Part shown: positions 30,783 through 37,768 of the stretch, one piece after another
Layout: the number at the start of each line of letters is the position of its first letter
Numbering within the stretch: position 1 is the stretch's first letter
Assembly: GCF_030815125.1 (NCBI RefSeq)
Contig: NZ_JAUSWH010000024.1
Location: 1 to 39,930 of the forward strand
Length of the DNA stretch: 39,930 bases
Direction: 5' to 3'
From: Allorhizobium paknamense
Lineage (GTDB): Bacteria > Pseudomonadota > Alphaproteobacteria > Rhizobiales > Rhizobiaceae
The notes under the pieces: generated by a model
Told to the model about the DNA's origin: nothing
Seen by the model: the letters and a program-made list of their open reading frames with translations, nothing else
The model's database searches: none
Translations under genes and position numbers: made by a program

Positions 30783-32876
30783 TTGTTTCTGGCACATATG
30801 GACATCGATATCTTTCAAATTCCGGGGATTTTGAAGAGACGCTGGCCGATCCTTGCGCTCACGGCAGCCCTTTGTCTTGCGGGCGCGCTTTTCTATGTGC
30901 TGAGCCTGAAACCGAGTTACTCCTCCTACACCCAGATCCTGCTGGATCCGAAGGCGCTGAGCGCCGATGCGGGCGAAAGCCGCACGGCGTTGACCGCCGC
31001 CCAACCCGATCCCGCCAGCATCGACAGCCAGATCTATGTGGTGCAATCCAGCGCCGTCCTGGGCGAAGTCATCCGTGATCTCGACCTCACCAAGGACCCG
31101 GCGCTCTACAAGCCGAAGCCCGGCGCGACCCTCACCGACGACGAAGTGATGGCCGCCACCATGGCAGGCCTCTTCAAGCGTATGAAGGTGGAGCGGCAGG
31201 GCCAGTCGCTGATCATGGCGATCACGGTCGAACATCCGGTGGCCCAGACCGCCGCCGATATCGCCAACAAGATCGCCTCCGTCTATCTCAAGCAACTGGA
31301 CGAGGCGCGGGTCGATGCCGCCCGCCGCGCCAGCAGTGCGTTCCAGGTCCAGGCCAGCGAACTGCGCGACCGGGTGCTGAAGGCGGAAATGGCGGTCGAA
31401 CAGTTCAAGTCCGATAATGGCCTTGCCAGCACCGCCGACAAGGGCCTGGTGATCGACCAGCAATTGGCCGGGCTGAACGACCAGTTGATCGCGGCACGCG
31501 GCACGGAAGAGCAGCAGCGGGCCATCTATGAGCAGACCCGGAACCTGACCATCCAGGCCATCGAATCCGGCGCCATTCCGGAAGCGGTGCAATCCACCTC
31601 CATCGGCCTTTTGCGCGATCGCTACGTGCAGCTTCTCGACCGGCAGGCCGAGGCCACCACCAATCTCGGCGCCAACCATCCGCAATTGCGCGCCATCACC
31701 TCGCAGGTGGCCAGCATGCGCGCGGCCATCGAGCAGGAACTGGACCGGGTGCGCCAGTCCATGAAGGCCAATTACGAGCGCGCCAGCGCCAATACCAAGG
31801 CGCTCGCCGAACGCCTGGACGGCCTGACCCGCAGCAGCTTTGACAGCGGCGAAAAACAGATCAAGCTGCGCCAGCTGGAAAGCGAGGCGGATGCGGTGCG
31901 TACCATCTACAAGGCTTTCTTGAACCGCGCCGAGGAACTCAGCCAGCAGCAAACCATCGCCATCAACAATTCCCGCGTCATCACCGAGGCGGTAGCGACG
32001 CCGAAATCGCTGACGGTTCTGAAAATCATGATCCTCGCCGCCGCCGGTCTGTTCGGCGTGGCGCTTGGCAGCGCGCTTGCGGTGTTTCTGGAGCTGACAC
32101 GGCGGCCCGCCTTCGCAGCGGCCACCGCCTCAGCAGCCGGTGCAACGGTGGCAATGCCGCAAGCCGCGCCAGTCGCGGCAACGCCACCGCCACCCACAGC
32201 GTTTTTGCCCGTTCCGGTTCTGGCCGACGCCCGTGCACCTGCCGCCCCCCGGCTGGGCCTGCTTCGCAGCCTGAGCGGACGTCTGACCCGCAGGCTCGTT
32301 CCCCGGCAGGAGGCTGAGAGCGACGCGGAAGGCCGTTTCCAGCATGCCGTTGCCAATGCCACCCGTTTTCTCCTCGATTGCGTGGAGGGAGATGGCCGGG
32401 TGTCGGTGCTGTTCGTGGCAGTGGGCAAGCCGGGCCTCACCGCAGGCTTCCTGGCCGATCTCGTGCATCGGCTGGCGGATCGGGACCGCAGCCTGCTCTA
32501 TGCACCGGGGGCGCTCTTAAACCGCGTGCCGCCCCGCCGCCATGCCGTGACGGAGGCCAACAGCGCCGAACCGCCGCTGGCCTCGCATCTGAAATACCAG
32601 CCCTTTGGCCCCTTGCGCACCGCAACCGGCACCGATGGGCGGCCAAGCTTTGCGCGCTATCTTGGCCGCGCCGGAACGGGCCAAGAAGATTTCATCCTGA
32701 TCAATGCCTGCCTTACCCCGGCGGAAACCTATCTGATGCCGCTTGCCGAGGCCGTGGACATGATCCTGGTGCTGGCCGATACCGACGAGGACGCCGCACT
32801 TCAGCTGTTGTTGCAACAACTCGGCAAGGACGCGGACCGGGTGGTGGGGCGCATCCTTCTGGAGCCGCAGCCTTGA
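30783..32876 (+). CDS. Wzz/Wzc-like polysaccharide chain-length protein with degenerate kinase domain
   Basis: A 697-aa inner-membrane protein of the polysaccharide co-polymerase type. TM1 is around residues 20-45 (WPILALTAALCLAGALFYVL), followed by a Wzz domain, a long coiled-coil periplasmic part (about 140-400, rich in Glu/Arg/Ala/Gln) and TM2 (ILAAAGLFGVALGSALAVFL). After a Pro/Ala-rich linker comes a cytoplasmic domain resembling a BY-kinase. In that domain the Walker A Lys/Ser motif is replaced by AVGKPGLTAGFLADL, only a Walker B-like ILINACLTPAE remains, and there is no Tyr cluster at the C-terminus. Kinase activity is thus unlikely. The TTG at 30783 has AGAAGGA at good spacing; an ATG at 30798 has none. 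The next gene overlaps it by four bases. Confidence 0.85.
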   Translation: MFLAHMDIDIFQIPGILKRRWPILALTAALCLAGALFYVLSLKPSYSSYTQILLDPKALSADAGESRTALTAAQPDPASIDSQIYVVQSSAVLGEVIRDLDLTKDPALYKPKPGATLTDDEVMAATMAGLFKRMKVERQGQSLIMAITVEHPVAQTAADIANKIASVYLKQLDEARVDAARRASSAFQVQASELRDRVLKAEMAVEQFKSDNGLASTADKGLVIDQQLAGLNDQLIAARGTEEQQRAIYEQTRNLTIQAIESGAIPEAVQSTSIGLLRDRYVQLLDRQAEATTNLGANHPQLRAITSQVASMRAAIEQELDRVRQSMKANYERASANTKALAERLDGLTRSSFDSGEKQIKLRQLESEADAVRTIYKAFLNRAEELSQQQTIAINNSRVITEAVATPKSLTVLKIMILAAAGLFGVALGSALAVFLELTRRPAFAAATASAAGATVAMPQAAPVAATPPPPTAFLPVPVLADARAPAAPRLGLLRSLSGRLTRRLVPRQEAESDAEGRFQHAVANATRFLLDCVEGDGRVSVLFVAVGKPGLTAGFLADLVHRLADRDRSLLYAPGALLNRVPPRRHAVTEANSAEPPLASHLKYQPFGPLRTATGTDGRPSFARYLGRAGTGQEDFILINACLTPAETYLMPLAEAVDMILVLADTDEDAALQLLLQQLGKDADRVVGRILLEPQP

Positions 32877-34129
32877 GGGGCCAGCCGCCGCCCGCTGCCG
32901 AAGCAGTGCAGGAGGCGCCCCCTGCCGCCAGCTTTCTCGCCCCCTGGATGACCTCCGGCATTGCCGGTTTTGCGGTGATCGGTGGCCTGCTGCTCAATCT
33001 CTTTCTCTGCTTCGTCAACACCCGGATCATGCCGGTGAGCGATACCCATGTCATGCTGGGCGAAATGACGATGCTGGGCTCGGCCTTCCTGCTGGCCGTG
33101 GATCGCCGTGCCGGCCTTTACTTCACCCTGTTGCTGTTCATCAGCTACATGCTGCTGATCTTTGCCTTGCGCGGCATTGCCGACCTCAAGGCCCTGCGCG
33201 ATATCTTCATTCCCATCGGCTTCTATTTCATGGGCCGCAAGCTTGCCAATCCCGAACTTGGAGACCGGCTGGTGGTGATCAGCGCCGTGATCGTGATGAT
33301 CATCGCGCTGTTCGAATATCTGCTGACGGAAACCTATCTCGATTATTTCAACGTGCTCGGCTATTACCTTGCCCGCGGCACCGTCACCCTCCAGGAAGTC
33401 TATGGCCAGACGCGCGGCCTGTTCGTCTCCGGGCTTCGGCCGGAGCCCCGCACGCTTTTGCCCTTTCTCGGCCAGCACCGTGTGTCCTCGGTGTTTCTGG
33501 AGCCGGTTTCCGCCGGAAATTTCGGCGTGATTGCCTATGCCTGGGCGCTGTTTCGCCCGGGCATGAAGGGGCGCTTCCTTGTCATGGCGCTGGCGCTGGC
33601 CGGTGTCGTGCTGGCCGATGCGCGTTTCGGCTTCATGACCTGCGTGGTCATCACCCTGCTCCTGCCCCTCTACCGGCTCATTCCCAAGCCTGTCTGGGTG
33701 GTCGCGCCCTTCTTCATCCTGGCGGTCATTGCCGCCTATGGCATCATCATCGGCGCAGAGGGCGGCGCCAACGATGTCTCGGGCCGGCTGAAGGTAACAG
33801 CCGCCATTCTTACCCAGCTCGATCTTTCCGTGGTGCTGGGGCTGAAGGCCACCGATATCTTCACCGCCGATTCCGGCATTTCCTATACGCTGACCAATTT
33901 CGGGCTGTTCGGCTTCATCGGATTATGGGCAGCCTTCGTGCTGGCGCCTTTCCATCAGGAACAGGGCTGGACCTTTCGCAGCATGATGATGATCTACCTG
34001 CTGCTGCTGATGCTGATCAGCAATTCCTTCTACTCGATCAAGACGGCGGCGCTCATGTGGTTCCTGCTCGGCACCGCCGACACCGCCGACTGGAAAAGCG
34101 TCATCGCCCGCAGATCAGCCGGTGGATGA
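32873..34129 (+). CDS. O-antigen ligase/Wzy-like polysaccharide polymerase
   Basis: A 418-aa polytopic membrane protein with about ten hydrophobic helices and a longer periplasmic loop (around residues 160-200, TLQEVYGQTRGLFVSG...), the layout of WaaL/Wzy-type enzymes that polymerise or ligate lipid-linked glycans. The start is probably the TTG at 32873 inside the TTGA overlap with the preceding gene, with GGAG 8 bases upstream; an ATG at 32948 is an alternative but would drop the polar N-terminal tail. It is translationally coupled to the chain-length protein, as expected for a Wzy/Wzz pair. The 3' end overlaps the converging metallopeptidase gene by 29 bp. Confidence 0.82.
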   Translation: MRGQPPPAAEAVQEAPPAASFLAPWMTSGIAGFAVIGGLLLNLFLCFVNTRIMPVSDTHVMLGEMTMLGSAFLLAVDRRAGLYFTLLLFISYMLLIFALRGIADLKALRDIFIPIGFYFMGRKLANPELGDRLVVISAVIVMIIALFEYLLTETYLDYFNVLGYYLARGTVTLQEVYGQTRGLFVSGLRPEPRTLLPFLGQHRVSSVFLEPVSAGNFGVIAYAWALFRPGMKGRFLVMALALAGVVLADARFGFMTCVVITLLLPLYRLIPKPVWVVAPFFILAVIAAYGIIIGAEGGANDVSGRLKVTAAILTQLDLSVVLGLKATDIFTADSGISYTLTNFGLFGFIGLWAAFVLAPFHQEQGWTFRSMMMIYLLLLMLISNSFYSIKTAALMWFLLGTADTADWKSVIARRSAGG

Positions 34130-35150
34130 AGTCCAGCTTGGCGATAACCGGCTCCGACAGGATGAAGGGATAGAGATCCGGCTGACCCATGCTGCGATTG
34201 ATGCTGTTGATCGCCACCGTCAGCGGCACCCAGGCGCTGATCAGCGTCCGGACATTGCGGGCGCGGTAAGGATCGAAGGTCAAGGCCAGATCCAGCCCAT
34301 CCTCGTCAATGGCGGGATTGATCTTGAGCCCGAAGGCATAGGCCGTTTCCAGCGCATCGACCATATGGACGTAATGCGCCCAGCATTCGGCGAAATCCTC
34401 CCAGGGGTGGCTCGCCGCATAGGCGCTGATATAGCTCTGTTCCCAGCCCGCCACCGGCCCCTCGGCATAATGCCGCTTCAGCGCCTCGCCATAATCGGCC
34501 TCGTCATTGCCGAAGACCGCGCGGCATTCGTTGAGCCTGCCACCGTCGCGCACCAGCACATTCCAATAGTAATGGCCGATCTCGTGGCGGAAATGGCCGA
34601 TCAGCGTGCGGAACGGTTCGCCCAGCGCCACACGTCGCGCCTCGCGCTCGGCATCCGAGGCCTCGGCGATGTTGAGCGTGATCAGGCCCCGGTCATGGCC
34701 GGTCATCACCGGCTGGCCATCGTTGAGGGCGGGATCATCCACCAGGAATTCGAAGGCGAGCCCTTCCGGGTGATCGTCATCACGGGTTTCAAGCGGCAGG
34801 TTAAAACGCAGCAGCGAATAGAACAGCACATGCTTGGCCTGCTCGATCTTGCGCCAGTTATCGAGATTGTCCGGCTGCGACAGATCGGGAATGACGAGAT
34901 TGTGGCGGCAGGCCCGGCAGAAGGTTTCGCCCTCGTCCGCCACCCAGTTGCAGGCCTGCTGGGCGGCGTTGGCACAGAGCAGCGGGCTCTCGCCGGTCGG
35001 CTGCCCATCCATCAGCCCCTGCCCGTCCTCGCCAAGCGCCACCATCTCCAGCGTCTCTGCCCGAAATGCCAGCCGCGACTGACAGGCAAGGCAGCGATCA
35101 TTGTCGAAATAGACGGTATTGTGGCAATTGGTGCAGGAGAACAGACGCAT
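34101..35150 (-). CDS. Zinc-ribbon putative metallopeptidase (DUF2248-like)
   Basis: A 349-aa protein with an N-terminal zinc ribbon (CTNCHNTVYFDNDRCLAC, residues 6-23), a second Cys set (LLCAN...CNWV...FCRACRHN) and a zincin motif HEIGHYYWNVL (H-E-x-x-H) in the middle, with a possible third ligand Glu in WEDFAECWAHYVHM. This matches the family annotated as putative zinc-binding metallopeptidase. No signal peptide, so cytoplasmic. The ATG at 35150 (MRLFSCTNC) is preferred because it starts at the zinc ribbon and has GAGGG upstream; a start 13 codons earlier is possible. The substrate is unknown. It converges on the Wzy-like gene and is separated from the histidine kinase by a repeat. Confidence 0.82.
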   Translation of the reverse strand: MRLFSCTNCHNTVYFDNDRCLACQSRLAFRAETLEMVALGEDGQGLMDGQPTGESPLLCANAAQQACNWVADEGETFCRACRHNLVIPDLSQPDNLDNWRKIEQAKHVLFYSLLRFNLPLETRDDDHPEGLAFEFLVDDPALNDGQPVMTGHDRGLITLNIAEASDAEREARRVALGEPFRTLIGHFRHEIGHYYWNVLVRDGGRLNECRAVFGNDEADYGEALKRHYAEGPVAGWEQSYISAYAASHPWEDFAECWAHYVHMVDALETAYAFGLKINPAIDEDGLDLALTFDPYRARNVRTLISAWVPLTVAINSINRSMGQPDLYPFILSEPVIAKLDFIHRLICGR

Positions 35151-35227
35151 GAGCCCTCGGATTGTGCCGGGTGGATCGGAAAACGGCACCCTTCAACCCC
35201 AAAGGCCCGAAGAAGTTCCCTGGATAA

Positions 35228-35328
35228 AGCATAATCCGACCGGAGTGAAACGAGGACGATCAAGATTATGCTTCACAAAGAAAAGGTTAGAGCGCCGATC
35301 TGATTCAATCAGATCGAAAAGCGCTCTA
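35228..35328. repeat. Mosaic palindromic repeat type B, copy 2 (inverted)
   Basis: Reverse complement of the element at 29210-29314 with only a few differences, including the hairpin arms AGCATAATC/GATTATGCT and AGAGCGC/GCGCTCT. It lies just upstream of the metallopeptidase start and downstream of the histidine kinase. The two copies bound a 5.9-kb segment in inverted orientation. Confidence 0.9.
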
Positions 35329-35331
35329 AAT

Positions 35332-35355
35332 CGCGTCCCGGGGGCATGGGACGCG
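35332..35355 (-). terminator. Hairpin after the histidine kinase gene
   Basis: An 8-bp perfect GC stem (35332-35339 with 35348-35355) with an 8-base loop, 9 bp after the kinase stop on the minus strand. It is followed there by ATTTAG, a weak T-run, so termination may be partial. Confidence 0.5.
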
Positions 35356-35364
35356 TCCGGATTT

Positions 35365-36372
35365 TCAATCGTGAAGTTCGGCGGGGAAGATCAGTTCGTA
35401 ATAGACGCTGCCCCCCTCCAGCCGATGCAGAACCCGCCCATTGACCGAGGCGGGCACGACGCGCTCCAGCACTGTGCTGCCAAAACGGCCCGCCTTGGTG
35501 TTGGCAAGGTCGGTTGTCAGCCCCGGGGAAAGCGGCTCGGTCCAGGTGACGCGGATTTCCTCGCCGTCTGGCCCCTCCAGCCGGCTGCAGCCGATTTCGA
35601 TGATGGCACGGCGGCTGACGAAATCGCCATGGCTGATGGCGTTGACCACCAGTTCATGCAGCGCAAGGCCGATATGCAGCGCCGCATTTGGCGACAGAAG
35701 TACATTTTCGCCGGTGACATGCACCAGATTGGCGGTTTCCGGCACATATTTCTCCATCTGCTGGCGCACCAGATCGTGAAAATAGGCGCCACGCCAACTG
35801 CTGTCGGTCACAAGGTCCTGGGAGGTCGACAGCGCATGCAGCCGGCCCCGGAACTTGGCAAGGAACTGGTCCAGCGTGCCGGAATAACGCGCCGTCTGGA
35901 AGGCGATGCTCTGGATGATCGCCAGCAGGTTTTTCGACCTGTGGCTCACCTCGCGCAGCAAGGCCCGCAACAGACGTTCGCGCCGCCGCTCCTCGGTGCG
36001 ATCCACCAGAACCGTCATCAGGCAGACATAGTCCGGCGACATGCGGATCAACCGGCAGCGAAACTCGAAAACCGTGTCGTCTCCGGGTTCCACCTCCAGA
36101 TTGGCGCCATCGCCGGGCTGTTCCAAACCCGCCTTGAGGTCTTTCAGCCGCGCGCCGATCTCAGGTCCGAAGATGGAATCGTCGCTCGGCTCCTGCCCTG
36201 CCGCCAGCGGCCAGCGCGGCGGCAGCGAGGTGATGCAGATGTAGTGGCCATCGGCATCCTGCAAGGTCAGGCTCGCGCCAATATCCAGCAACGCCGCGAT
36301 AAAAAATTCCCGCAACTGGCCGTCCGCACGCCGTGGTTCGAACCATGTCAGCCGATGTGTCAACTCATTCAC
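35365..36372 (-). CDS. HWE/HisKA_2-family sensor histidine kinase
   Basis: A 335-aa soluble kinase. Residues 20-130 form a PAS-like sensor region (LQDADGHYICITSLP, then FEFRCRLIRMSPDYVCLMTVLVDRTEER). The phospho-acceptor is His144 in REVSHRSKNLLAIIQSIAFQ, the HisKA_2/HWE signature. The N-box is LALHELVVNAISHGDFVS, followed by a shortened ATP-binding domain. No transmembrane helix is seen, so the signal is intracellular. The start is GTG at 36372; the Shine-Dalgarno is weak. It lies 62 bp downstream of phyR on the same strand, and kinases of this family phosphorylate PhyR, so it is a good candidate PhyK-type partner for the general stress response. Confidence 0.88.
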   Translation of the reverse strand: MNELTHRLTWFEPRRADGQLREFFIAALLDIGASLTLQDADGHYICITSLPPRWPLAAGQEPSDDSIFGPEIGARLKDLKAGLEQPGDGANLEVEPGDDTVFEFRCRLIRMSPDYVCLMTVLVDRTEERRRERLLRALLREVSHRSKNLLAIIQSIAFQTARYSGTLDQFLAKFRGRLHALSTSQDLVTDSSWRGAYFHDLVRQQMEKYVPETANLVHVTGENVLLSPNAALHIGLALHELVVNAISHGDFVSRRAIIEIGCSRLEGPDGEEIRVTWTEPLSPGLTTDLANTKAGRFGSTVLERVVPASVNGRVLHRLEGGSVYYELIFPAELHD

Positions 36373-36434
36373 TCCAACGGCCAGAAAACGCCCGGACGCA
36401 CGACATTAAGCCACGCATGCTGCAAGCCGTACCG

Positions 36435-37229
36435 TCAAGCATCCTGGTTGGCGCGCTCATTGAAGAAAAGAGCCTGGCTGATCAGGGCCTTCACCATGTC
36501 GGGGTTGAAAGGTTTGGTGACAAGGAAGGCCGGCTCGGGACGCTCGCCCGTCAACAGCCGCTCGGGGAAGGCGGTGATGAAGATGACGGGGATGGTATCG
36601 ACCTTCAGGATATCGTTGATCGCGTCGATGCCGGAGCTGCCGTCCGCAAGCTGAATGTCGGCGAGAACCATCTTCGGGTTGGTGCGACCGTAAAGATCCA
36701 CGGCTTCCTTGTGGGTACGGGCAATGCCGGTGACGCGATGGCCGAGATCCTCCACCATCTGCTCGATATCGAGCGCGATCAGCGGTTCGTCTTCGATAAT
36801 CATGATGTCGGTGGCCACCTGCCGCGAGATTTCCGCCGAGGCCTGATTGAACAGGGTGCGGAAATCGGCATCCGACACATCGAGAATTTCCGCCGCTTCC
36901 TCATAGGTGAAGCCTTCGACCGAAATCAGCAGAAAGGCATGACGTTCCCGCGGCGCCATGGCGGCAAGATTGGCAGCCGCCCGCTTTTCCCAGGCGAAGG
37001 GCGATTCCATCGGACGAATTTCGACATTCGTGGAACCAAAGATGCGGACGAAGAGCTTATAAAGCGCGACCCGGTCGCTGCTGGCCTCAGGATAGACCGA
37101 GAGATCGGCGATCAGCGCTTCGAGGACAGCGGCAACATAGGCGTCTCCGGAGGTCTGGGAGCCCGTTACGGCACGGGCATATCGCCTCAGATAGGGAATA
37201 TGAACGGCGACGCGGGAGGTAAGAGACAT
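36435..37229 (-). CDS. phyR: General stress response regulator PhyR (sigma-like anti-anti-sigma factor)
   Basis: A 264-aa hybrid: the N-terminal 1-135 is an EcfG-like sigma domain (IPYLRRYARAVTGS, then APRERHAFLLISVEGFTYEEAAEIL) that cannot start transcription itself; the C-terminal part is a receiver domain with acidic pocket IIEDEP and phospho-acceptor Asp191 in MVLADIQLADG, ending KPFNPDMVKALI. When phosphorylated it sequesters NepR and frees EcfG. The ATG at 37229 has GGAG at good spacing. An EcfG-type promoter upstream (37278-37302) indicates positive feedback. It is divergent from nepR and probably cotranscribed with the kinase. Confidence 0.96.
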   Translation of the reverse strand: MSLTSRVAVHIPYLRRYARAVTGSQTSGDAYVAAVLEALIADLSVYPEASSDRVALYKLFVRIFGSTNVEIRPMESPFAWEKRAAANLAAMAPRERHAFLLISVEGFTYEEAAEILDVSDADFRTLFNQASAEISRQVATDIMIIEDEPLIALDIEQMVEDLGHRVTGIARTHKEAVDLYGRTNPKMVLADIQLADGSSGIDAINDILKVDTIPVIFITAFPERLLTGERPEPAFLVTKPFNPDMVKALISQALFFNERANQDA

Positions 37230-37277
37230 TCAGCTTCTCCAAATTGGCAGGAAGGCGGGTATAGAAACACCTGTATG

Positions 37278-37302
37278 AACGCTCGGCTACAAAAAAAGTT
37301 CC
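37278..37302 (-). promoter_or_regulatory. EcfG-dependent promoter of phyR
   Basis: On the minus strand GGAAC (37302-37298), a 16-base spacer and CGTT (37281-37278) match the EcfG consensus GGAAC-N16/17-CGTT perfectly. A second GGAAC on the plus strand (37311-37315) faces nepR, and the two form the inverted repeat GTTCCC-N6-GGGAAC (37298-37315). The plus-strand -10 is poor (TCTT or CTTA). Confidence 0.8.
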
Positions 37303-37382
37303 CACTTCCGGGAACAATTAACATATTGCATTCTTAAGAAGGTATGCCGGAAGGCAAGCGGTGGGGCCAGGGAATTTCGACA

Positions 37383-37577
37383 ATGGCAGACAAGAAGTCC
37401 GACAAGAAACACAAACAGCAGGCCATGGAAGGCAAAAGCAATGCGGATGTGCTGATTTCTTCCCGGCTCAAAACCTATTACGACAGTATCGTGGAGGAGG
37501 GAACACCCGATCACTTCCTCGATCTTCTCGAAAAGCTCGACGCAGCAGAACGGGCCGCGAAGGAAAAAGATAGATAA
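37383..37577 (+). CDS. nepR: Anti-sigma factor NepR
   Basis: A 64-aa helical protein with a basic N-terminus and the NepR core SSRLKTYYDSIVEEGTPDHF then LDLLEKLDAAE, which binds EcfG sigma factor or, in stress, the sigma-like domain of PhyR. The ATG at 37383 with AGGGAA nine bases upstream is favoured; an ATG at 37344 would have the purine run only one base away and would begin close to the expected transcription start. It is divergent from phyR, the standard layout. Unusually, no ecfG sigma gene follows; the next gene is a chemoreceptor. Confidence 0.9.
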   Translation: MADKKSDKKHKQQAMEGKSNADVLISSRLKTYYDSIVEEGTPDHFLDLLEKLDAAERAAKEKDR

Positions 37578-37768
37578 AATAATATATGAAGCGACCCAAG
37601 AAAGACGGTAGAGAATTGCGATTAAATACCCTGATATTCTTGGGAAAATACAATAATATCTTGTTTAGAATGTAATTATAAGTCCTTCATTTATCTCGTA
37701 AATTGTATAATTTCATCTTTTATTAAATCAGCGCTTGTTTCCTGACATCTGTTACCCAGGGGGATTAG
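37578..37768. other. AT-rich spacer where ecfG would be expected
   Basis: About 190 bp, clearly richer in A and T than the flanking genes. It holds an inverted repeat CCCAAGAA/TTCTTGGG (37595-37602 with 37637-37644) and a TATAAT (37706-37711) that may serve the chemoreceptor gene, though no good -35 is seen. A 29-codon frame from 37586 does not resemble EcfG. I see no remnant of a sigma factor gene. Confidence 0.5.

Noticed and set aside
37586..37675. A 29-codon frame in the AT-rich spacer as a possible ecfG remnant
   Set aside because: The sequence shows no likeness to a sigma factor N-terminus and has no convincing ribosome-binding site.
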